Positions 55,055-63,480 of a stretch of DNA of 64,000 nucleotides are shown here, piece by piece. Made by a program: the position numbers and the translations under genes. Under the pieces are notes generated by a model. That model made no database searches and was not told the DNA's origin. It worked only from the letters and a program-made list of their open reading frames with translations. This DNA is from JBGTBD01 sp041749475 (GTDB lineage Bacteria > Pseudomonadota > Alphaproteobacteria > Rickettsiales > UBA998): the NCBI GenBank assembly GCA_041749475.1, contig JBGTBD010000003.1:1-64000 (forward strand), in the 5' to 3' direction. Positions within the stretch are counted from its first letter, which is position 1. Every line of letters starts with the position of its first letter.

Positions 55055-55637
55055 ATAGCGGGCTGATGACCCGGTTGCCCGGTTTCAGGTCATATGCGTC
55101 TACCGTTCCGGATTTGAGATAGAGTAGCGCGCGTATCGGCTCCTGCGGTACGGGATCATCGGTGATTTCCACGCCCGTCACATCCGGCAGGATGGTATCG
55201 ATCACGCCGTTGGCGCGGATGTATATCAGGTCGGTCGGTTTGACCAGCTTCGACCAGTCTATGGGCGGCGACGTGGTGGGAGGAAGCGTCAGCAATATGC
55301 CTTTGCCGGGTTTGAGGGAGCCAAGCGCCTGGAACCAATCGAGCCGGGTGGTTGCCAGGGGGCGAATCTCCACGCTGAATTTGTAGCGGATTTTCTGCAT
55401 CTCCGGCTTTTCTTCGGGTGCAGGCGCATCGCCATTTTCATTGAGGTTCTTGTCATCCTGATCCACCTCCTCATCTGAGGCCTTTTTTGAATCTTCATCC
55501 ACACCTTCCGATGCTTTTTCACGCTCGGATTCGATGTAGATGGTGGCGCGGGTGAAGACGACGGCGTCACCCCCATCGGCGGCCATCGCGGAGAAGGCGC
55601 TAACTATCAGGCCGAAAGAAAGAAGCAGGATTCGCAT
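55026..55637 (-). CDS. Secreted protein with a degenerate DUF192-like C-terminus
   Basis: The 203-residue protein has a signal peptide (about residues 1-20, cleaved near A-M-A). A highly acidic linker (about 45-75) and a C-terminal domain follow. The last 60 residues align by eye with the end of the DUF192 protein encoded just upstream: D-L-I-Y-I matches D-I-I-Y-L, and A-L-L-Y-L-K-S-G-T with L-K-P-G-N-R-V matches V-L-E-I-N-G-G with L-A-V-G-D-T-V. The start at 55637 gives a normal signal peptide. Confidence 0.65.
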   Translation of the reverse strand: MRILLLSFGLIVSAFSAMAADGGDAVVFTRATIYIESEREKASEGVDEDSKKASDEEVDQDDKNLNENGDAPAPEEKPEMQKIRYKFSVEIRPLATTRLDWFQALGSLKPGKGILLTLPPTTSPPIDWSKLVKPTDLIYIRANGVIDTILPDVTGVEITDDPVPQEPIRALLYLKSGTVDAYDLKPGNRVISPLFSPSPRVLQ

Positions 55638-55671
55638 GTGTGAAGACTCACGTGTTGAAGGATGAGTAGGA

Positions 55672-56127
55672 TTAGGGCAGAAACTTGACCGTATCACCCA
55701 CTGCCAGCTTGTGCTTCGCGGCCATACCGCCGTTGATCTCCAACACGTAGCGGGCCCGCTTTGCGGGGGTGAAGACCATCAATGACTCCGGCTGCGCGTT
55801 GGCGAAGATTTGCTGGATTTCAAATTTCGGAGAGAGGTAGATGATGTCGAGCGGAATGAAGGTATCTTTCATCCATATCTGGTGACGATCTTTGTTTGGG
55901 AAATAGAATAACATCCCCTCGTTCGCTCCCAACTGGTGGCGATGCATCAGGCCTTTGGCGCGCTGTTCCTCAGTGAATGCCTGCTCGACCGTGAATTCCA
56001 CCGGCAGGTGTTTCGGCCCGTTGATTTGAATCCTGACATTGGCGGCCTGTGCGTATGATGCTGAAAGGGAAAGAAAAAAAGTGAGCAGAAAAGCATATTT
56101 CACGGAGAGTCGCATAAGACTTGTCAT
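55672..56127 (-). CDS. DUF192 family secreted protein
   Basis: The 151-residue product has a signal peptide (about residues 1-28, cleaved near A-Q-A-A). The DUF192 fold is marked by R-A-K-G-L-M-H-R, G-M-L-F-Y-F-P, W-M-K-D-T-F-I-P-L-D-I-I-Y and Y-V-L-E-I-N-G-G with a C-terminal G-D-T-V. The family is widespread and its function is unknown. Another possible start lies 4 codons later. It is followed on the same strand by a more degenerate relative. Confidence 0.85.
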   Translation of the reverse strand: MTSLMRLSVKYAFLLTFFLSLSASYAQAANVRIQINGPKHLPVEFTVEQAFTEEQRAKGLMHRHQLGANEGMLFYFPNKDRHQIWMKDTFIPLDIIYLSPKFEIQQIFANAQPESLMVFTPAKRARYVLEINGGMAAKHKLAVGDTVKFLP

Positions 56128-56195
56128 AAATTCTTCACATTCGTTGAGGGTCATAAAATGGTATTATTCTCTTATAGTAATCAGGAGGATTTCGT

Positions 56196-56879
56196 ATGTC
56201 ACGTGGCTTTTCAGGTGGGCGTTCAGGAGGAACGGGGGGGGCGGGTGGATTCCAGCACACCAAGCGCAGCGCCAAGGATATGTTCATCAAGAAGATGAAG
56301 GGTGAATCCGACGAGAACCTGACCTCCGATGAACGCTACAAGAAAATGGTCAGCGAAAAGATGGATGCCTATAAAAAAGAGGCCATGAAAGGTGCGAAGT
56401 TCGGCGTGATGTTACCGGGAACTTCCGGAGGCGGGGAACGCCAGATGTCCAAATCCGCTATGGAAACGCTTGAAAAGATGGCGCGTGATAAAGCGAAACG
56501 AGAAATGAAAAAAGGCTCGAAGCGCAAAGAGGTGAACATCACCCCTAAATTTTTGACAGGGATGCAGGGCGGGCGCATCGACGCGGATGGACGTATCTAT
56601 GATTCGCACAATAAAATCGTTGCGTCGATCGATAAGAAAACCGGTAAAGTGAAAGCCAGCAACGGGACGCATATCTGCAACTGGTCGGGCAGCAGCTATA
56701 ACGAATACACTATCGCCCGCTTCCTCGAAAAATCCAATCATAGCCGGGGCGGCTCCCTTTATGGAACGAAAGGACACGGCGGTAATACCGGCGGTGGTGT
56801 GTGGGGCAGCGGCTCCAGCGGCGGAGGCACGGATATGTGGGGTAATAAGAAAGACGATGGCGGCGGTTTCTGGGGGTAG
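56196..56879 (+). CDS. Glycine-rich basic protein of unknown function
   Basis: The 227-residue protein has Gly-rich ends: R-G-F-S-G-G-R-S-G-G at the N-terminus and a C-terminal tail of G-G/W-G repeats ending G-G-G-F-W-G. A Lys-rich helical middle (about 25-115) and a small folded segment (about 125-185, G-R-I-D-A-D-G-R-I-Y-D and N-G-T-H-I-C-N-W) lie between them. There is no signal peptide. AGGAGG lies before the ATG, so translation is probably strong. The charge pattern suggests nucleic acid binding, but this is only a guess. Confidence 0.7.
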   Translation: MSRGFSGGRSGGTGGAGGFQHTKRSAKDMFIKKMKGESDENLTSDERYKKMVSEKMDAYKKEAMKGAKFGVMLPGTSGGGERQMSKSAMETLEKMARDKAKREMKKGSKRKEVNITPKFLTGMQGGRIDADGRIYDSHNKIVASIDKKTGKVKASNGTHICNWSGSSYNEYTIARFLEKSNHSRGGSLYGTKGHGGNTGGGVWGSGSSGGGTDMWGNKKDDGGGFWG

Positions 56880-56931
56880 GTTTCTTATATAAATGCTTTG
56901 CCCGCTAATTCTTAATATATTCTTAACATTT

Positions 56932-56967
56932 TTGGCTTGTTAAACTGTTATTGTATAATGATTATAC
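56932..56967 (+). promoter_or_regulatory. Promoter with palindrome before the glycosyltransferase gene
   Basis: TTGGCT (56932-56937), 16 bases and TATAAT (56954-56959) form a likely sigma-70 promoter. The perfect palindrome GTATAAT-G-ATTATAC (56953-56967) overlaps the -10 and start region, a plausible operator. Confidence 0.55.
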
Positions 56968-56977
56968 AAGGATAGTT

Positions 56978-57853
56978 ATGTTCTGGCATGGTATTTCCGA
57001 TCCCTATAAAATTTCATTTTGTACTACCTGCAAAGATCGTCTGGAGTTCTTGAAGAAGACGCTTCCCGCGAATCTGGAAGCGTGTAAGGATTACCCTAAC
57101 GTGGAGTTCGTTATCTTGGACTACGATTGTCCAAAGGGAACGGCAGAATGGGTCAAGTCCACCTTTCCAGATGAAATTCATTCTGGCAGGATTCGAGTGG
57201 CACGGCACGAACCTGCTCCTGATTTTAAAATGAGTCATGCCAAGAATATGGCACACCGTCTTGCAACCGGAGATATTCTTGTTAATCTTGATGCTGACAA
57301 CCTGCTGACCCCGGGAACGGCTGAGTGGCTTAATAGAGAATTTCATAAGAATTTTAATGTTATAGTTCGACCCTCGAGACTGGCTACGGCCCTACTAAAT
57401 CACAGTGGTTTATTAGAATGTGCCGGTTTGTATGGGCGTATCGCGATGTCCGGCGAAATGTTTAAAAAGGTGCGTGGGTATAATGAAGAAAGATATAACG
57501 GCTATGGTGGAGATGATGAAGACATACTCAACCGAGTACGTTTAACCGGAACTAAACATATATCACCTCCCATAGGATTCTATGGCACCTCTTTGCCGCA
57601 TTCGGATGAATTGCGGGTTGAGCATATGTCTGCAGAAGACGTCGCTCGATCTGCAAGTAAGATTGAAAGCAATAACAGGAGCCTCTCAAGCCGAATGAAA
57701 GCCCATCATTTAATAGATGTTGCGCGCGGATATCCCATCGACCCTACAGTGCCAATACAGGCTAATCCCACAGGGGAAATGGGATGTGGACGCGTTAAAA
57801 TCAATTTTGATGATGATTACACCGAAGTACCCCCCGCTACCAGCGCTTTATGA
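56978..57853 (+). CDS. Glycosyltransferase with galactosyltransferase-type C-terminal motif
   Basis: The 291-residue GT-A fold protein has the nucleotide-sugar D-x-D motif (D95-A-D97 in V-N-L-D-A-D-N). It also has G-Y-G-G-D-D-E-D-I-L-N-R (about residues 167-178), the type of motif found in beta-1,4-galactosyltransferase and chondroitin-synthase-like enzymes. It is cytosolic and probably adds a sugar to a surface glycan. AAGGAT precedes ATG 56978. The gene is AT-rich compared with its neighbours and stands alone, so it may have been acquired. Confidence 0.8.
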   Translation: MFWHGISDPYKISFCTTCKDRLEFLKKTLPANLEACKDYPNVEFVILDYDCPKGTAEWVKSTFPDEIHSGRIRVARHEPAPDFKMSHAKNMAHRLATGDILVNLDADNLLTPGTAEWLNREFHKNFNVIVRPSRLATALLNHSGLLECAGLYGRIAMSGEMFKKVRGYNEERYNGYGGDDEDILNRVRLTGTKHISPPIGFYGTSLPHSDELRVEHMSAEDVARSASKIESNNRSLSSRMKAHHLIDVARGYPIDPTVPIQANPTGEMGCGRVKINFDDDYTEVPPATSAL

Positions 57854-57904
57854 ACAAGAAATAAAACCCGTTTATCATGAACAGGGGGCGCATTCGGGCA
57901 GGGG

Positions 57905-59119
57905 CTAAACCAGCGCGTTCGCGATATCCTCTTTTAAATCCTCGATATCCTCTATCCCTACAGAGAGACGCAGTAGTCCTTCGGTGATGCCGATGGCGGT
58001 GCGTTCTTCTGCTGAAAGGTTCGAGTGGGTGGTGGAGGCGGGATGTGTGATGAGGCTTTTGGCGTCGCCTAGATTGTTGGAGATGTCGATGAGTTCCAGC
58101 GCGTTCAGGAAGCGGAATGCGCCGTGGCGTCCACCTGCGATTTCGATCGCGATCATCGCGCCGCCGCAAGGGTTGCCGTTCAAGGTCATTTGCTTTGCTG
58201 CCACGGTGTGATGTGGATGGCTTTTCAGACCAGGATAGAGGACGCGGGAGATGCCTTTTTTGCCTTCCATGAAGCTTGCCAGAATTTCGGCGTTCTTTAC
58301 ATGGCGTTCGGTGCGGAGAGAGAAAGTCTCCAGGCTTTTTAAGATGACCCATGCGTTGAATGGGCTGAGTGCGGGGCCGGTATGGCGGTGGAATGGCAGT
58401 AATGTTTCTTCGATGAATTGCTTGTCACCCAGTACAGCACCGCCGAGAGTGCGGCCTTGGCCGTCCATGTGTTTGGTGGTGGAGTAGACGACGATGTCCG
58501 CGCCCATCGCTAATGGTTTCTGGAGCAGGGGGGAGGCGAAGATGTTGTCGACGATCAGTTTTGCGCCCATGTGCTTCGTGTATTTCGCAACCATGGCGAT
58601 GTCGATGATATCGAGCGTGGGATTTGACGGTGTTTCAATGAACACGCATTTAGTATTGGGTTTGAAGGCACTGGCCCATGCGGCTTCGGATGTGCCGTCG
58701 ATGAAGCTGACTTCGATGCCGAAGCGCGGGAAAACCTGCGCGAGGATGTAGTGGCAGGAGCCGAAGAGGACTTTATGGGCGATGACGTGGTCACCCGTTT
58801 TTAAAAAACACATCATGCTGGCGAAGACGGCAGCCATGCCGCTGCCCATCACGCAGGCGGCTTCGGCATTTTCCAGCAAAGCGAGGCGGTCTTCGAGCAT
58901 TTTTAAGGTAGGGTTGAGGTAGCGGGAATAGACGTAGCCGGGGGCAGTCCCGTCGAACCGGCTGGCGGCGGTCTCGGCGTCGTCATAACAGAAGCCGGAA
59001 TTGAGGAAAATGGCCTCCGAAGTCTCGCCGAATTCCGAACGCAACGTCCCGCCGCGGACCATTTGCGTGTCAGGACGCCATTTCCGGGCTTTTTCGAGCG
59101 TATTTTGATTGCGTTTCAT
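57905..59119 (-). CDS. metZ: O-succinylhomoserine sulfhydrylase
   Basis: The 404-residue PLP enzyme of the Cys/Met metabolism family makes homocysteine from O-succinylhomoserine and sulphide. The PLP lysine is in Y-S-T-T-K-H-M-D-G-Q-G-R. Y-S-R-Y-x-N-P-T, M-G-S-G-M-A-A and the C-terminal L-R-L-S-V-G-I-E-D-I-E-D-L are typical. ATG 59119 is chosen because longer starts would overlap the divergent queE. A cystathionine synthase/lyase assignment is less likely but not excluded. Confidence 0.88.
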   Translation of the reverse strand: MKRNQNTLEKARKWRPDTQMVRGGTLRSEFGETSEAIFLNSGFCYDDAETAASRFDGTAPGYVYSRYLNPTLKMLEDRLALLENAEAACVMGSGMAAVFASMMCFLKTGDHVIAHKVLFGSCHYILAQVFPRFGIEVSFIDGTSEAAWASAFKPNTKCVFIETPSNPTLDIIDIAMVAKYTKHMGAKLIVDNIFASPLLQKPLAMGADIVVYSTTKHMDGQGRTLGGAVLGDKQFIEETLLPFHRHTGPALSPFNAWVILKSLETFSLRTERHVKNAEILASFMEGKKGISRVLYPGLKSHPHHTVAAKQMTLNGNPCGGAMIAIEIAGGRHGAFRFLNALELIDISNNLGDAKSLITHPASTTHSNLSAEERTAIGITEGLLRLSVGIEDIEDLKEDIANALV

Positions 59120-59169
59120 GCCATCTCGGGATAACGTGGTTACTGGCATAACGCAAGGAAAACAACGAG

Positions 59170-59832
59170 ATGTTCGGCAACAATCCCATCCGGCCACCCG
59201 TCACAGGGGATGGAGCGACACTTTCGGTGCAGGAAATCTTTCCGACATTGCAGGGTGAGGGGCCGCTGTCGGGCGTTCCTGCCGTATTTCTGCGGCTCGG
59301 CGGATGTAATCTAGCGTGTGGGTTCTGCGATACGGAATTCGAGTCGTTCCGTGAGATGGTGTGTGATGAGGTCATCGCACAGGTGAAGCGGGAGGCGGGC
59401 GAGAACATTACGCTCGTCGTCATCACCGGTGGAGAGCCGCTGCGCCAGCCGCTACGGTTGCTGACCGACCGATTATTGGCGGAAGGTTTTACCATTCAAA
59501 TCGAGACGAACGGCACGCTCTATCAGGCGCTGGATGAGCGGGTGCAGATCGTCTGTTCACCGAAGACCACTACCGGGCGCTATGCGCGGGTGCGGGAAGA
59601 TCTGCTGCCGCGCATCACGGCGTTCAAATTCATTCTTTCCGCGCATGACCCGGTCTATGGTGCGGTGGGTGACGTGGGGCAGGGGGATTATGGCATTCCG
59701 GTCTATGTGCAACCGATGGATGAGCAGGATGCGCTTAAGAATAGCGAGAACCTTGCATGGGCGAGGGATACGGCGCTACGGGAGGGGTATCGGCTGAGTT
59801 TGCAGATTCATAAGATGCTTGGGATGCGCTAG
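59170..59832 (+). CDS. queE: 7-carboxy-7-deazaguanine synthase
   Basis: The 220-residue radical-SAM enzyme makes 7-carboxy-7-deazaguanine in queuosine synthesis. The cluster motif C-N-L-A-C-G-F-C-D-T-E-F is a standard CxxxCxxC. I-F-P-T-L-Q-G-E-G, V-I-T-G-G-E-P-L and I-E-T-N-G-T follow. It is divergent from metZ. queC and queF follow on the same strand after one orphan gene; queD is not in the window. Confidence 0.95.
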   Translation: MFGNNPIRPPVTGDGATLSVQEIFPTLQGEGPLSGVPAVFLRLGGCNLACGFCDTEFESFREMVCDEVIAQVKREAGENITLVVITGGEPLRQPLRLLTDRLLAEGFTIQIETNGTLYQALDERVQIVCSPKTTTGRYARVREDLLPRITAFKFILSAHDPVYGAVGDVGQGDYGIPVYVQPMDEQDALKNSENLAWARDTALREGYRLSLQIHKMLGMR

Positions 59833-59905
59833 CGATTGTCATGGTATTTTCATACGAAGGTATGAGGGATATGCTTATAACAATTGAAACAATAAGAATG
59901 ATTCG

Positions 59906-60481
59906 ATGAACGATTTTGTGACACCTCTTCCAAAAACATCTCTAGAGGATTTGGCGAAGCCTAAAACATTCCCTCAACTTATTGCTTATCTGGATGCCGC
60001 GTTCCATAGTGTAGAGGGTGATTCACTGACGGACAGGGTGGATACGGCTCTAAAGGATATAAAAGTAACTCTTGAGGCGGATCACTATATTGGTGAGGGA
60101 AAAAAAGCATTACTCCTGAAAGAGGATACGGCAAACCAGATGATATGGGACGTATTCAAGGAATTGCTGAGCAAAGGAATCGCCACAGCACCCACCGCAA
60201 GTAATGACCAGAAATATCTGGTGACGCGATGGACGACAGGACTTTTCGCGATAGACCATTTCTTTGAGCGGTACGAGGAAGAAGATAGAACGCGCGCTGC
60301 GCATCACCATAAGAAATTCCTAACCCCACAAGATGTAGAGACCGCCCAGAAGATACATGCCATTACCCATGTGGTGCTTGATTTCCATCAGACGCATGCA
60401 GCGGAATTCGGTGCGCCTGTATTGAATCCGGGATTCGGCGAACGCTTTCGAAAAAAAGACGACGCAGCCCCGTCGTTATAA
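59906..60481 (+). CDS. Orphan soluble protein, 191 residues
   Basis: The acidic, mostly helical protein has no signal peptide and no recognised motif. A His-rich patch (R-A-A-H-H-H-K-K, about residue 130, and H-A-I-T-H-V-V-L-D-F-H-Q-T-H-A, about 150-165) could bind a metal. The DNA is AT-richer than queE and queC on either side, and the gene breaks the usual queE-queC spacing. Linkage to queuosine synthesis is not supported beyond location. Confidence 0.65.
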   Translation: MNDFVTPLPKTSLEDLAKPKTFPQLIAYLDAAFHSVEGDSLTDRVDTALKDIKVTLEADHYIGEGKKALLLKEDTANQMIWDVFKELLSKGIATAPTASNDQKYLVTRWTTGLFAIDHFFERYEEEDRTRAAHHHKKFLTPQDVETAQKIHAITHVVLDFHQTHAAEFGAPVLNPGFGERFRKKDDAAPSL

Positions 60482-60521
60482 TCCCCTTGCAATTTATATG
60501 CAGCTAGGCCATCCGTAATCC

Positions 60522-61220
60522 ATGACTAAAAAAGCGATCCTATTATTATCCGGCGGGCTGGATTCGGCGACGGTGGGGGCGATTGCGCAGGAGGAGAAGT
60601 TCGATCTCTATGCGCTCAGCTTCGCCTATGGGCAGCGGCATAGTGCGGAGCTGGAAGCGGCGGAGCGGGTGGCGGAGTATCTCGGTGTGCGGGAACATCG
60701 GTTCGCCAATATCGATTTGCGGCTGTTCGGCGGGTCGGCGTTGACGGACGACATCGATGTGCCGAAATCGCGGAGTGCGAAGGAGATCGGGGAGGGCGTT
60801 CCGGTTACTTATGTCCCGGCGCGCAATACCATCTTCCTTTCCTTCGCGCTGGCCTATGCGGAAGTGGTGGAAGCCAATGCCATCTTCATCGGCGTCAATG
60901 CAGTGGATTATAGTGGGTATCCCGATTGCCGGGCGGAATATATATATGCGTTCGAGCAGATGGCAAATCTGGCGACAGCGACGTTCAACGCGCTGAAGCC
61001 GGAGAAGCGCCTGCGCATCTATACGCCGCTGATTGCGCTCACTAAGGCGCAGATCATCGAGAAGGGCATGGAATTGGGGGTGGATTATAGCTTGACGGTG
61101 AGTTGTTATGACCCTTCCGAGGACGGTGCAGCATGTGGAAATTGTGATTCCTGTCAGTTGCGCCGCAAAGGGTTTGAGGAAGCGGGTGTGGATGACCCGA
61201 CGGTTTATCAGAATATTTGA
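60522..61220 (+). CDS. queC: 7-cyano-7-deazaguanine synthase
   Basis: The 232-residue enzyme converts 7-carboxy-7-deazaguanine and ammonia to preQ0 with ATP. The PP-loop L-L-S-G-G-L-D-S-A-T-V is at residues 7-17. The zinc cysteines lie in C-Y-D-P with C-G-N-C-D-S-C near residue 205. Length is normal. The AUG has no strong ribosome-binding site nearby. Confidence 0.96.
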   Translation: MTKKAILLLSGGLDSATVGAIAQEEKFDLYALSFAYGQRHSAELEAAERVAEYLGVREHRFANIDLRLFGGSALTDDIDVPKSRSAKEIGEGVPVTYVPARNTIFLSFALAYAEVVEANAIFIGVNAVDYSGYPDCRAEYIYAFEQMANLATATFNALKPEKRLRIYTPLIALTKAQIIEKGMELGVDYSLTVSCYDPSEDGAACGNCDSCQLRRKGFEEAGVDDPTVYQNI

Positions 61221-61341
61221 TGCCCCTGCTCGCGCTACTGCGCTACGCAATAGGCTGTTCACTGCGCTCACAGCTCAGGGCTGACTCGGCCTGCTTGCCT
61301 CGTTATAACACATGTAGATTCCAGCTTGCGTAGAGGTAATA

Positions 61342-61362
61342 ATATTCCTATTGATGGAATAT
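61342..61362 (+). promoter_or_regulatory. Hairpin covering the queF start codon
   Basis: ATATTCC (61342-61348) can pair with GGAATAT (61356-61362), which includes the first two bases of the queF ATG, with a 7-base loop. The nearest GAGG (61333-61336) is 25 bases upstream. The hairpin could limit translation. The rest of the 140-base gap after queC is GC-rich and shows no feature I can name. Confidence 0.5.
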
Positions 61363-61828
61363 GACCGAAGAAACCATCTACCCCTCCCTTTCCCAGCTTG
61401 GTGAGAAGACGCCGTTACCGGCATCACCTGAACAGGCCGTCATCGAATGCGTGGAGAATCCGCAGCCGGGGGTGGATTATGCTATCCGTTTCACCTGCCC
61501 GGAATTCACGTCGCTCTGTCCTATCACCGGGCAGCCGGATTTCGCGCATCTGGTCATCGACTATGTGCCGCGTAAATTTATTGTGGAAAGTAAATCGCTG
61601 AAGTTATTCCTCGGGTCATACCGTAATCACGGGGCGTTCCATGAGGATTGTACGGTGGGTATCGCGCGACGTCTGGTGGAGGCAGCTGAGCCGACATGGC
61701 TGCGTATCGCGGGATACTGGTTCCCGCGCGGGGGGATTCCCCTCGATATTTTCTATCAAACCAGCGTTCAGCCGAAAGATGTGTATATCCCGACGCTCGA
61801 TGTGCCGATGTATCGCGGACGGGGATAA
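61361..61828 (+). CDS. queF: NADPH-dependent 7-cyano-7-deazaguanine reductase
   Basis: The 155-residue single-domain (type I) enzyme reduces preQ0 to preQ1. The catalytic Cys is in F-T-S-L-C-P-I-T-G-Q-P-D, and S-L-K-L-F-L-G-S-Y-R-N-H-G-A-F-H-E-D carries the conserved Glu/His/Asp residues. It completes the preQ1 pathway with queE and queC, and queA acts afterwards on tRNA. A convergent terminator follows. Confidence 0.96.
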   Translation: MTEETIYPSLSQLGEKTPLPASPEQAVIECVENPQPGVDYAIRFTCPEFTSLCPITGQPDFAHLVIDYVPRKFIVESKSLKLFLGSYRNHGAFHEDCTVGIARRLVEAAEPTWLRIAGYWFPRGGIPLDIFYQTSVQPKDVYIPTLDVPMYRGRG

Positions 61829-61833
61829 AAAAA

Positions 61834-61859
61834 CGCCGGGAGGATGTCTCCCCCCGGCG
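61834..61859 (-). terminator. Terminator of the secreted-protein gene (and queF)
   Basis: A CGCCGGG/CCCGGCG stem with further G-C pairs is flanked by a run of seven A on the left, giving TTTTTTT after the hairpin on the minus strand. It lies 24 bases after the stop of the minus-strand gene and just after queF, and may serve both. Confidence 0.8.
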
Positions 61860-61882
61860 CATTCGCTCTATCACAAGGAATT

Positions 61883-63403
61883 CTATTGGTAAGTCTGCAT
61901 CCCGGCGGTGATATGCGCTGAGGGATCAAACGTCGTGGTTGCAGTGCTTGGCTTGAACTTCGCGCCGCGCCACGTCTTGCCGTCGTCGGTTGTTATTTGG
62001 GCGCCCAGTTCTACGTCCGTTTCAGCGATGCCGGGGATGTTCTTGCTCTTGTATTGAAGTGCACGACCATCCTGCGTCAGGCTTGTCTCGTATATGGGCT
62101 TGTCCGCACGGAAGACGATATAGTATTTCCCCGGCGTCAGTTTCAGCGTGCCGTTGAATTGAGCAAACTGCCATTTGCGGCCGGGTTTGAACGAAATCGC
62201 GCAGGGAGGCAGGCTGACCACTTTGAGTGCTTTGAACTCCGCATCGCGAATGATGACGCGGAGGTTGTTGTTTGGCTCACGCTTCGCTTCTGTCGTGCCC
62301 TGAGCTGGCTGTGTGATCACGGGTGGTACGGTCGCTCTATCAAGAGTACGCCATGCGCGGAACCAGACGCCGGATGCATAGGTCTCGTCTTTGACGATGA
62401 ACGCTTCACGAACACGGTTGGGTCCACCGATTTTTTCTATAGCCAAATCGGGATTCGCGCCTGCGGAAAGAATGCTTGGACCGGTGACGACACCATCGTC
62501 ATACGTCAGCTCATAATTGCCGACCGCCTGCCCGGGGACGTTTTGCCATTGTTCGGTCAGTACAGCAGGGCATGCCAACCCGGGCGCGCATGGGAGGGAG
62601 ACCAACTGGCGTATCTTGATCGGGGTCTTCGCGTTATAGAATGGTCCTGCAACCCCGTCGCGTAGCAAGGGAGGGGTGATGCGCGGCATGTTGGTTCCAT
62701 CATCCCTAATCGCTCCTTGGCCTTGTACCGGCTGTACCGGTTCGCCTGCGGGAGGTGCGGGTTGCGTGGTTACGGTATCAGCGACCGTCTGCGTTACCAG
62801 GCCGATGAGTTTGTGGTCTTCCAGCTGGTAGAAGACGAGGAAATAGGGCGTATTCGCAACGACCTTGGCAGGAGCCTTGAATTGCCAGAAGGGATTGCCT
62901 TCGCCCATCGGCAGTTCGTTATTATCCGCCGTCTCGGCGATGACATCCGCCGGAAGGGTCGAGGGGTGGCCTTTGCCGTCGCCCTTGATGAGCTTGACTA
63001 CGACTTTACCGCCTAAGGTGGGGGTAACGCGTGCATCAGGTACACCCTGTCCCTCGGTCACGGGGGGCTGAGTGGGGACGGGAATCGGAACCGCGGCGGC
63101 ATGCCAGCGGATGGAGGTAATATTGCCCGTCTTCTCGGCGACGAAACGCACTGCGATGGGGCTTGCTTTGGAAAGCGTCAGGGCTGCCGTGCCGTCTGCA
63201 TGCAGCACGTTGCCGACGAACTTGCCGCCCCATGGCTTATTCTGGTCTTTCGGTTCAATCGTGAAATGTTTCGGGCTGGTGTGGATCATTGGGCTTTCGC
63301 AGACATCGTGAGCCGCAGGTCTTTCAGGAGAGGCAAATGTGCTTGTGCTGGAAAGGAGGCTGATGGTGACGAATGCGAGTAAAGTCTGGGACGAGGATTT
63401 CAT
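61883..63403 (-). CDS. Large secreted protein of unknown function
   Basis: The 506-residue protein has a signal peptide (about residues 1-24, cleaved near F-A-S). The rest is beta-rich with many Pro and Thr. Two Pro-rich linkers (about 105-120 and 210-230) divide it into three modules of similar length. The first and last carry T-G-K/T-P-G-K-Y-Y-I-V-F-R-type strands, resembling repeated carbohydrate-binding or jelly-roll modules. Cysteines are few. ATG 63403 follows GGTGAG. No family is recognised. Confidence 0.7.
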   Translation of the reverse strand: MKSSSQTLLAFVTISLLSSTSTFASPERPAAHDVCESPMIHTSPKHFTIEPKDQNKPWGGKFVGNVLHADGTAALTLSKASPIAVRFVAEKTGNITSIRWHAAAVPIPVPTQPPVTEGQGVPDARVTPTLGGKVVVKLIKGDGKGHPSTLPADVIAETADNNELPMGEGNPFWQFKAPAKVVANTPYFLVFYQLEDHKLIGLVTQTVADTVTTQPAPPAGEPVQPVQGQGAIRDDGTNMPRITPPLLRDGVAGPFYNAKTPIKIRQLVSLPCAPGLACPAVLTEQWQNVPGQAVGNYELTYDDGVVTGPSILSAGANPDLAIEKIGGPNRVREAFIVKDETYASGVWFRAWRTLDRATVPPVITQPAQGTTEAKREPNNNLRVIIRDAEFKALKVVSLPPCAISFKPGRKWQFAQFNGTLKLTPGKYYIVFRADKPIYETSLTQDGRALQYKSKNIPGIAETDVELGAQITTDDGKTWRGAKFKPSTATTTFDPSAHITAGMQTYQ

Positions 63404-63480
63404 ATACACTCACCGTTATTTTGTTAATAGTGTATTAATATTATCATTTTTATTTAAATTTGCACTAAAATTATTTGGTA

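Noticed and set aside
61221..61345. preQ1 riboswitch before queF
   Set aside because: No class I preQ1 aptamer pattern is visible; only a short start-codon hairpin is supported.
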